From Myxococcales bacterium (GTDB lineage: Bacteria > Myxococcota_A > Polyangia > Polyangiales > Ga0077539): a stretch of DNA of 38,332 bases. Shown here in pieces: positions 31,966-38,332 of this stretch. The first letter of the stretch is position 1; every line of letters starts with the position of its first letter. The DNA lies in NCBI GenBank assembly GCA_030652255.1, contig JAUSAZ010000229.1, positions 1 to 38,332 of the forward strand. Direction: 5' to 3'. A program made the translations under genes and the position numbers. Under the pieces are notes generated by a model that made no database searches, was not told the origin of the DNA, and worked only from the letters and a program-made list of their open reading frames with translations.

Positions 31966-34508
31966 GCCGTCACCGCCTTCGCCTGCGCCCGCTCGGCCCG
32001 CGCGTCCTCCACCACCCGCCGCATCGCCTCGGTGCTCGCCGCCGCCGCCATCTCCCGCAGGATCGCGTCGGCCTCGTCCGCCGGGTGCCGGGCCAGGCCC
32101 GCCGCGGCGGCCCGCGTCCGCGCCCCGTGCGCGTCGTTCTTCATGAGCCGCTGGATGAGCCCCGCGGGCCTCGCCCACTCGCGGAAGGCCTCGATGGCCC
32201 GTCCCCCGTCGACCAGGGTCATGGCCCGCCCCACCGCGGCCATCTCCTCGGGCGACGAGCGCTCCTCGGCGCGGTGCTCGGCGTGCCGCTGGAGCAGCGA
32301 GAACGCCCCGGGCTCGCGGTGCTCGCCGATGGCCTCGACGGTGCGCACCCGCAGCAGCTCGCTCGGCGACCGCAGCAGGTGCACCAGCACGCCCCGGGTC
32401 GAGGTGTCCGTGCGCGCCGTCGCCGTCAGCCGCAGGAACTCCATCTGCAGCTCGTCGTCCTCGCCCCCGATGAGCGTCGAGGCGACCAGCGAGGGCGCGT
32501 CGGGCAGGCGCTCCGCGAGGGCCCGCAGCAGGTCCGCCGCGAGGCTCCCGCGCACCGAGCGCAGCCTCGCCACGACCACGTCCGCGCGCGCCGGCAGGAA
32601 GCCCTCGAGCAGCTCGCGGAGGATGCGCCGGTCGTTCTCCGCGCGCTCGCTGCCGAGCAGGTCGAGCAGCACCGGCAGCGGGTCGTAGGGCAGCGACGAG
32701 AGCAGCTCCTTGAGCTCCCGGGGGGCGCCCGGCGCGTCGTGGGGCACCGAGCGCACCAGCTTCTGGAGGGCCCGGGCGTCGAAGAAGCCGCTCACGATGG
32801 GGCCCACCTGCTCGGCGAGGTCGGGGTGCGCGTCGTCGAAGCGCGCGAGCACGTCGTAGAGGGCGAGCAGCTGCTGGAGCCGGCTGTCCGAGAGGAGGAA
32901 GTCCCGCGCCTCGCGCACCAGCGGCGCGACCTCGTCGAAGCCCACCGGGTCCGTCGGGTCGCCCGCCACCGCGAGCAGCTGCCGGATGAGGTCGATGGTC
33001 ACCTGCGGCAGCCGCGGCGAGGCGCACTCGGCCACCAGCGCCGCGCGGGCCTCGTCGGACACCTCCGCGGGCGAGACGCGCGCGGCGGCCGGCAGCGACG
33101 GCGCCGGGAGGTCGAAGTCCGCGGGGATCTTCGCCGACGCCTCGATGGACACGCCCGCCGAGGCCCCGCGCTCACCCGCGGGGACCTCGTCGTCGTCGTC
33201 CGGCACGAAGCCCTCGATGGACTCGATGGTGATGTTGTGGAACCCCGCCTTCCAGAGCAGCGTGACGAGGTCGTCCTCGTCGTGGCGCACCCCGACGAAG
33301 CGGATCGACAGGATCTCCAGCAGCTTGGTGAGCTCCTGCCAGGTGGTGTCGGCGTCCAGGGTGATCTTGCGCACCCCGTCGCGGAAGAGCTTGAGCGCCA
33401 GCGACCGCTCGCGCTCACGCTCGATGTAGACGACCTCCTGATCGAGCACGAGCTCGAAGGGGCGCACCGTCAGCGGCATCTCGCCATACCGGGAGAGGTA
33501 CTCTGCGAAGGCGCTGCGGAGCGCGTCGAGGAAGCCCCGCACCGCCTGGTTGCTCGGGTCGTAGATGAGGTAGCTGCGCGAGGCGCGCGCCAGCGTGAGC
33601 ATGCAGGCGTGGGCCGCGACGGCGCGCTCGCTGCCCTGCAGGGCGGTCTCGGGCTCCCCCTCGCCGGGAGGCGCGGAGGGCCGCGGGGGGGCGACGCTGC
33701 CGCCCGGGGGCGCCGAGCTGCGCAGCGGGGGCAGCGAGGCGTAGGTGGAGTTGCCCGCGGAGGGGGCCGCGCGGGCGAGGCTCTTGGGCGCGGCGGTCGG
33801 CGGGCGCCGCGGGGCGACCGTGGGCGCCGGCGCAGACCGGGGGGACGGCGGGACGAACGCGTCGTCGAGCTCGAAGCGATCGGGCACCGGCGCCGGGGCG
33901 CGCGTCGCGACCGGAGCGGGGCGCCCGGTGGGAGGTGGCAGCGGCGTACTGAAGATCTCGTCGGCGAGCGAGGGGGGCGGCGCGGTGACGGGGCGCGGCG
34001 GCGGCGAGGAGCGGGGGGACTGCGCGAAGGGGTCTGGCGCGACGCGGGGGCGGGCCTCGCGGGGCGGCGGGGGGCGCGAGCTCCGCGCGGGGGGCGCCGG
34101 GGCGGACGGCGCCGTCGTGGCGCGGGGCGGCGCGAGGGAGATGGACGCGCTCGACGGGCGCAGCGGCGGAAGCTCCGGGACGCGCTCGACACGCGGCGAG
34201 GGGTCGTCGGCCTCCTCGGCGCGCGGGTCGATGCGCGGCGGAGCATCGGACCTCGGCGCCGGCGGCGGGCTCGTCGGCGGGGCGACGGGAAACGCCCCCC
34301 CGCTGTGACGGCGCGGCGGCGCGAGCGAGAGGCCCGCGGCCGGCGCGGCCGGCGTGGATGGGGTGGGGTCGCGGTACGGAGGGAGCACCGGGAGCGCCTC
34401 GTAGGACTTCCTCCGCGGCGGCGCGCCGATGGGAATCTGGGAGGCACGCCCTGCGGGCGCGGTCGGCTCTACGGCCGGTGACGGCTCGGAGCGGTCTTCG
34501 TTCGACAT
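31962..34508 (-). CDS. Pro-rich protein with HEAT-like repeats, first gene of a signalling operon
   Basis: 848 residues. ATG 34508 follows a GGAGG-like site about 12 nt upstream. Residues 1-290 are low-complexity Pro/Ser/Ala with short Arg/Glu islands, likely disordered. Residues 303-400 form a compact predicted domain (AHACMLTLARASRSYLIYDP ... VRPFELVLDQEVVYIE ... KLFRDGVRKITLDADTTWQELTKLLEIL), followed by DDLVTLLWKAGFHNITIESIEGF (412-434). From about 470 to the end are helical repeats of the HEAT type (RLPQVTIDLIRQLLAVAGDP; LKELLSSLPYDPLPVLLDLLGSE; PSELLRVRTVEAIGEHREPGAFSLL). No catalytic motif is seen. HEAT proteins usually scaffold partners. The stop overlaps the HD-GYP-like gene (GTGA). 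Confidence 0.8.
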   Translation of the reverse strand: MSNEDRSEPSPAVEPTAPAGRASQIPIGAPPRRKSYEALPVLPPYRDPTPSTPAAPAAGLSLAPPRRHSGGAFPVAPPTSPPPAPRSDAPPRIDPRAEEADDPSPRVERVPELPPLRPSSASISLAPPRATTAPSAPAPPARSSRPPPPREARPRVAPDPFAQSPRSSPPPRPVTAPPPSLADEIFSTPLPPPTGRPAPVATRAPAPVPDRFELDDAFVPPSPRSAPAPTVAPRRPPTAAPKSLARAAPSAGNSTYASLPPLRSSAPPGGSVAPPRPSAPPGEGEPETALQGSERAVAAHACMLTLARASRSYLIYDPSNQAVRGFLDALRSAFAEYLSRYGEMPLTVRPFELVLDQEVVYIERERERSLALKLFRDGVRKITLDADTTWQELTKLLEILSIRFVGVRHDEDDLVTLLWKAGFHNITIESIEGFVPDDDDEVPAGERGASAGVSIEASAKIPADFDLPAPSLPAAARVSPAEVSDEARAALVAECASPRLPQVTIDLIRQLLAVAGDPTDPVGFDEVAPLVREARDFLLSDSRLQQLLALYDVLARFDDAHPDLAEQVGPIVSGFFDARALQKLVRSVPHDAPGAPRELKELLSSLPYDPLPVLLDLLGSERAENDRRILRELLEGFLPARADVVVARLRSVRGSLAADLLRALAERLPDAPSLVASTLIGGEDDELQMEFLRLTATARTDTSTRGVLVHLLRSPSELLRVRTVEAIGEHREPGAFSLLQRHAEHRAEERSSPEEMAAVGRAMTLVDGGRAIEAFREWARPAGLIQRLMKNDAHGARTRAAAAGLARHPADEADAILREMAAAASTEAMRRVVEDARAERAQAKAVTA

Positions 34509-34602
34509 CGCAGCGCAGGCCTCCGCACCCCTGAGGTAGCGCGTCCCCACGCAACAGGGCAAGTGCCGTGGTGCCCCCGGCGACGCCCCCGCGACGCGCA
34601 GG

Positions 34603-36864
34603 TCAGTAGTCGACCACCGGGTCGACCGCCGCGTCGCTGTGCAGCGGCAGGGCCACGCCGTGCTCGGGCCGACCGTAGAGGTATCGGTAGCGCGCGAGGT
34701 TCTGCACCACGCGGCGCACGTAGGTGCGGGTCTCGTCGTAGGGGATGTGCTCGACGAAGGCGTCGACGTCATCGGCGCCGTGCTCGCGCATCCAGCGGTT
34801 CATGGCGCCGGGGCCGGCGTTGAAGCTGCCGATGGCGCGGGGCAGCACCGCCCGGTACTGCCGGTACAGCCGCCCGATGTAGTGCCCCGCCACGCGGATG
34901 TTGTACGCAGGCTCGAAGAGCTGGTCTTCGGTGAAGGGGATGCCCAGCTCCTGCGCCACGCGCCGCGTCGTCGGCGGCACCATCTGCAGCAGCCCGATGG
35001 CCCGCGCGGTCGAGACGTCCCGCGCGTTGAACCCGCTCTCCTGCCGCATGATCGCGAAGAGGTAGTCGCGCGGCAGGCCGTTCGTATCCTCCGCCGCCTC
35101 GACCAGCGGCGCGAAGGGCCGCGGGAAGCCGGCGTCCCAGATCCAGCGCGTGGAGGTCGTCGGCAGCGCGTCGAGCGCGTCGGCGTGCCGGGACGACAGC
35201 ACGAAGGCCCGGCGCGCGTCGCCGAGCGCGAGGTAGGCCCCGGCCATCACCTCGTCGGCCCGGTCTCGCGGCAGCGTCGCCCGGAGCGCGGCGTCGTCCG
35301 CGACGAGCACCTCGGCGGCCTCGCGGTCGAAGCCCAGCGCGGCGAGCCAGCGGGCGCGCGGCGGCAGCGGGAGGGCCGGCCGGGGCCGCGCCGGCGGGGG
35401 CGGGGGCGGCGGCTCGGGCGCGACTCCCTGGGTCCGCAGCCGCGACTCCGCGAGGATGGCGTACCAGGTGAGCGGCCGGTGCTCGATGAGCCCGCGCCAC
35501 GCGGTCACCGCCGCGGCCGCGTCGCCCGCCCGCAGCCGCGCGACCGCGGACCAGTACCTCCCGCGGCCGCGCTCCAGGTGGTGCGTCGCGACCTCGCCCG
35601 AGCGGGCGAGCGGCTCGACGGCCTCGGCGAAGCGACCGGCGGAGTAGAGGGTCCACCCCAGGTGCCAGGCCGCGTCGACCCGCAGCCGCGCCGGCGCGCC
35701 GGGACGATCGCGGAGGAAGGCCCGCCACCGGGCGATCGCCTGCTCACGCCGCGCGTGGTGGGACTCCAGCCACGCCGCGCGGAACGCCGCCTCGTCGCTC
35801 CAGCGCCCGCGCAGGGACCGGGCGACGGCGTCGTAGGCCCGCACGGCGTCGTCGTCCTGGTCGGCCCGCGAGAGCGCCCGCGCGGCCATGAACGCGTCCT
35901 CGTCGCGGCGCTCGTTGAGGGGGTTGCGCGACGCCACGGAGAGCCAGCGGTGGGCTTCGGGGTAACGCCCGCGCGCGCCGAACAACGCCCGCCCCAGGAG
36001 GTGCACCCGCCGCGCCTCGTCGCGCCCCGCGAGGGGGGGAATGGCCTGGAGCGACTCGATGGCCTCGGCGTGCCGGGCCCGGCCCAGCAGCACCCCCGCC
36101 CGCTCGAGGGACTGCGCCGTGCTGAGCGGCCGCCCCCCGCGCGCGAGGGCCGCGAGCCCCTGCACGCCGGCGGCGGTGTCGGGCTCGTCGACGGCCAGGC
36201 GCCGGCGGGCCTCGACGGCCGCGGCGGCGTCGCCGGTCGCGTCGAGGGCCTCGGCGGCCAGGGCCCACGCGCGGGCTCGGTCGATGCCCGCCGGGGGGTG
36301 GGCCACCCACGCGCGCATCGCGGCGGCGGCCCCGCGCCGATCGCCCGCGGCCCACGCCTCGAGCACCGCCCGGGTGCGGTCGGAGGCGCCGCCGCCGCGC
36401 GCCGCGAGGGCCTCCCAGGCCGCGCGCGCCTCCGGGTGACGCCCGGTCGCGGCGAGGGCGGTGGCCTCCATCCGTCGGGCCTCGAGGGACAGCGCCGGGA
36501 GCGCGGCGGCGAGGCCGGGCAGGCGCGCGAGGGCGGCCGCGGGGTCGCCGAGGTCGAGCGCGACGCGGGCGGCGATGAAGCGGGCCTCGGGGCTCGACTG
36601 CACCGCGGCGGGCAGGCGCTCGAGGGCCGCCCGGACGCCCGAGCGCTCGCCCGAGCGCACCATCGCGACGACCGCGGCGAGGGAGGCTGGCGGCGCGGGG
36701 TCGAGGCCCGCGTCGTCGGGTCCGGCGTCGCGGGTGGCGGGCGGCGCGGAGGGGCGCGCCGGGGCGCTGCGGGGTCGCCGCGGGGGCGGGGCGGGCGGGT
36801 CGCGCACGCAGCCTAGGAGCGCGAGCCCGAGGAGCGGAAGCAGGCGTCGGACGCGCGTCGCCAC
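34603..36864 (-). CDS. SLT-type lytic transglycosylase lipoprotein
   Basis: 753 residues, GTG start at 36864 giving lipobox LGLALLGC (C19). The N-terminal two thirds are helical repeats of the TPR/superhelical kind (LDLGDPAAALARLPGLAAALPALSLEARRMEATAL; AESLQAIPPLAGRDEARRVHLLGRALFGARGRYPEAHRWL). The C-terminal SLT domain has the catalytic Glu in IMRQESGFN (E609), AIGLLQMVPPTTRRVAQELG, the AYNIRVAGHYIGRLYRQY helix and AIGSFNAGPGAMNRWM. The enzyme cleaves the MurNAc-GlcNAc bond of peptidoglycan with 1,6-anhydro product formation. As a lipoprotein it would act from the outer membrane, as with Slt70/MltC-type enzymes. It lies 94 nt upstream of the signalling operon on the same strand. A minus-strand TGGTACCC element just before the start may be its -10. 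Confidence 0.93.
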   Translation of the reverse strand: MATRVRRLLPLLGLALLGCVRDPPAPPPRRPRSAPARPSAPPATRDAGPDDAGLDPAPPASLAAVVAMVRSGERSGVRAALERLPAAVQSSPEARFIAARVALDLGDPAAALARLPGLAAALPALSLEARRMEATALAATGRHPEARAAWEALAARGGGASDRTRAVLEAWAAGDRRGAAAAMRAWVAHPPAGIDRARAWALAAEALDATGDAAAAVEARRRLAVDEPDTAAGVQGLAALARGGRPLSTAQSLERAGVLLGRARHAEAIESLQAIPPLAGRDEARRVHLLGRALFGARGRYPEAHRWLSVASRNPLNERRDEDAFMAARALSRADQDDDAVRAYDAVARSLRGRWSDEAAFRAAWLESHHARREQAIARWRAFLRDRPGAPARLRVDAAWHLGWTLYSAGRFAEAVEPLARSGEVATHHLERGRGRYWSAVARLRAGDAAAAVTAWRGLIEHRPLTWYAILAESRLRTQGVAPEPPPPPPPARPRPALPLPPRARWLAALGFDREAAEVLVADDAALRATLPRDRADEVMAGAYLALGDARRAFVLSSRHADALDALPTTSTRWIWDAGFPRPFAPLVEAAEDTNGLPRDYLFAIMRQESGFNARDVSTARAIGLLQMVPPTTRRVAQELGIPFTEDQLFEPAYNIRVAGHYIGRLYRQYRAVLPRAIGSFNAGPGAMNRWMREHGADDVDAFVEHIPYDETRTYVRRVVQNLARYRYLYGRPEHGVALPLHSDAAVDPVVDY

Positions 36865-36930
36865 GGTGGTTCACCGGGTACCACACCGCAGCGCCGGGCG
36901 ACATCGATCGAGCGCCCGGCGCGAGGCGCG

Positions 36931-36939
36931 TGGTAGCGT
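36931..36939 (+). promoter_or_regulatory. Candidate extended -10 element (TGGTAGCGT) for the terminal Ser/Thr kinase
   Basis: TGGTAGCGT, identical to the minus-strand element at 27623-27631, ends 19 nt before ATG 36959 and 10 nt before an in-frame GTG at 36950. The predicted transcript start near 36946 leaves a leader of 4 to 13 nt. Confidence 0.4.
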
Positions 36940-36958
36940 GGGCCGTGCGGTGCACGAG

Positions 36959-38332
36959 ATGACGCGAGGGTCCGCGAACGCAGGGATGCAGGGCGCCACC
37001 GACCCCTTCGGCCTGGTGGGCACCCGGCTCGATGGCAAGTACGCCGTCGAGGCGGTGGTCGCCGAAGGGGGCTTCGGCGTGGTGTACCGCTGCGCCCACA
37101 CCGACCTCCAGAAGACCGTCGCGCTGAAGGTCCTGAAGATCCCCTCGCACCACGCGCCGGCGGCGCGCGGGGAGTTCTTCCGCAAGTTCGCCAACGAGGC
37201 GCGCACCATCGCGCGCATCGAGCACGAGGCCATCGTGCGGGTGCTCGACTTCGGCAGCACCATCATGCCTTCGGGCGACCTCGCGCCGTGGATGGCCCTG
37301 GAGTGGCTCGAGGGGCGCACGCTCGAGCGCGACCTCGACGCGCGCGGCGAGACGGGCTTCGCGGGCCGCACGCCCATCGAGTGCCTCGCGCTGCTCCACC
37401 CGGTCATCGAGGCCGTGGCGCTCGCCCACGAGGAGGGCATCGCACACCGCGACATCAAGCCCGGCAACCTCATGCTGGTGACCAACCGTCGGGGCGAGGT
37501 GCGGCTCAAGCTGCTCGACTTCGGCGTCGCCAAGGTGATGACCGACGACGAGCGCGCGCCCACCCTCGGGCAGACGTCGACGCAGGCGCACCTGCAGATG
37601 TTCTCGCTCGACTACGCCGCGCCCGAGCAGGTGAGCGGCACCCGCACCGGCCCGTGGACGGACGTGCACGCGCTCTCGCTGGTGCTCACCGAGATGCTCA
37701 CCGGCGAGCAGCCCTACGAGGGCGAAGACTCGGTGGAGGTCTTCTCCGAGGCGCTCAGCCGACAGCGGCCCACGCCCGGGCGCCGCGGCCTCGACGTGGG
37801 CCCCTGGGAGCCGGTGCTCCAGCGCTCGCTCGCGCTGCGCCCCGCCGACCGCTACCCCGATGCGGGGTCGTTCCTGAAGGCGCTGCTCCACGACGTGCCG
37901 CAGCAGGCGGTCTGGCGCGAGGGCCACGGCGCCGCCGCCGCCGCGCCCGCGCCCGCCTCCGACCGACCGGCCCCCGCCCCCGCCCCCGCCCCGACCGCAC
38001 CCGCGACGCCCGCGCCGGTGGCATCGACGCCGCCCGCGGAGGTCGAGGCAGCGCTCCCCGAGTCCGGGCGCATCACCGAGCTGCTGCCGCAGCCACCCCG
38101 TGGCGAGTCCGACGACGACGACCCGGTGCGACTCCCCATCAACCGCGTCGGCTGGATGGGCTGGGCGGCCGTGTTCGTGGGCCTCGCCGCGATCGTCTTC
38201 GCGGTGCTGGTCACGCAGCGCCCCGCGTCGCCGCAGCGCCCCACGCCAGCCCCGCGCCCGGCGCCGCCCGCGGTCGCCGCCCCCTCCCCCGCGGCACCGC
38301 TGCCCGCCCCCTCGCCCGCCGTCGTCGCTGCG
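36959..38332 (+). CDS. Membrane Ser/Thr protein kinase, 3' end missing
   Basis: 458 residues visible; the frame is open at the window edge. The start is uncertain: ATG 36959, an in-frame GTG at 36950, or ATG 36986. From 36959 the kinase domain covers about 28-290: G-loop AEGGFGVVY (35-43), K57 (VALKVL), E80, catalytic HRDIKPGN (163-170), DFG 187-189 (LLDFGVAK), APEQ (221-224). Catalytic residues intact. After it comes an Ala/Pro-rich linker (about 315-355), an acidic stretch (ESDDDDPVRL), one transmembrane helix at 398-417 (GWMGWAAVFVGLAAIVFAVLV) and a Pro/Ala-rich region that would lie outside the inner membrane. This is the layout of a PknB-like membrane receptor kinase. The sensor domain, if any, is beyond the edge. 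Confidence 0.93.
   Translation, partial: MTRGSANAGMQGATDPFGLVGTRLDGKYAVEAVVAEGGFGVVYRCAHTDLQKTVALKVLKIPSHHAPAARGEFFRKFANEARTIARIEHEAIVRVLDFGSTIMPSGDLAPWMALEWLEGRTLERDLDARGETGFAGRTPIECLALLHPVIEAVALAHEEGIAHRDIKPGNLMLVTNRRGEVRLKLLDFGVAKVMTDDERAPTLGQTSTQAHLQMFSLDYAAPEQVSGTRTGPWTDVHALSLVLTEMLTGEQPYEGEDSVEVFSEALSRQRPTPGRRGLDVGPWEPVLQRSLALRPADRYPDAGSFLKALLHDVPQQAVWREGHGAAAAAPAPASDRPAPAPAPAPTAPATPAPVASTPPAEVEAALPESGRITELLPQPPRGESDDDDPVRLPINRVGWMGWAAVFVGLAAIVFAVLVTQRPASPQRPTPAPRPAPPAVAAPSPAAPLPAPSPAVVAA

Overview
The window is very GC-rich DNA, with G or C at nearly every third codon position. It is almost fully coding on both strands and rich in lipoproteins, two-component proteins and Ser/Thr kinases. 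A MYXO-CTERM-like surface-anchor tail, Asp/Ala/Gly- and Thr/Asp-rich lipoprotein stalks, MopE-type Cys motifs, Hanks-type kinases and FGE-like lipoproteins point to a myxobacterium (Myxococcota), most likely a Polyangiales/Sandaracinus-like lineage. That placement is inferred from gene style, not from a marker gene. No tRNA, rRNA, CRISPR array, transposase or prophage gene was seen. The only RNA gene is RNase P RNA.

Layout. 1-887: 3' end of a Pro-rich TonB-like protein. 930-3181: PA14-like MYXO-CTERM surface protein coupled by a 4-base overlap to a PAS histidine kinase. 3201-6788 (minus): histidine kinase and REC-HDOD regulator (4-base overlap), then hemW. 7037-11885 (plus): orphan DppB-like permease, LTD lipoprotein, CPBP-like membrane protein, VWA lipoprotein. 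11929-12447 (minus): small lipoprotein. 12578-15230 (plus): a tightly overlapped trio of DNRLRE-like lipoprotein, Ser/Thr kinase and FGE-like lipoprotein. 15179-16576 (minus): NtrC-type sigma-54 regulator, overlapping the trio tail-to-tail by 52 bases. 16630-18920 (plus): small membrane protein and coupled unknown protein, then a TSP3-repeat lipoprotein. 18949-23695 (minus): glycine-zipper protein, 'translational machinery'-type protein, P-loop ATPase, HExxH metalloprotease-like protein. 23913-25427 (plus): ABC-F ATPase. 25488-27602 (minus): Cys-repeat lipoprotein with a fibrinogen-like end. 27704-28112 (plus): rnpB. 28178-34508 (minus): a three-gene signalling operon (HEAT-like protein, HD-GYP-like protein, hybrid histidine kinase). 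34603-36864 (minus): lytic transglycosylase lipoprotein. 36959-end (plus): a membrane Ser/Thr kinase cut by the window edge.

Genes working together. Six start/stop junctions have ATGA or GTGA overlaps outside or inside longer operons, implying translational coupling. The most distinctive unit is 28178-34508: the first two proteins appear to share the same roughly 100-residue N-terminal domain, the second has an HD-GYP-like domain without a GYP motif, and the third is a membrane hybrid kinase. The rest is signalling and envelope biology typical of myxobacteria. Apart from hemW, rnpB and the lytic transglycosylase there is little core metabolism.

Limits: all domain calls are by eye. Start codons were chosen from signal peptides, gene overlaps and promoter spacing. 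No database search was possible.
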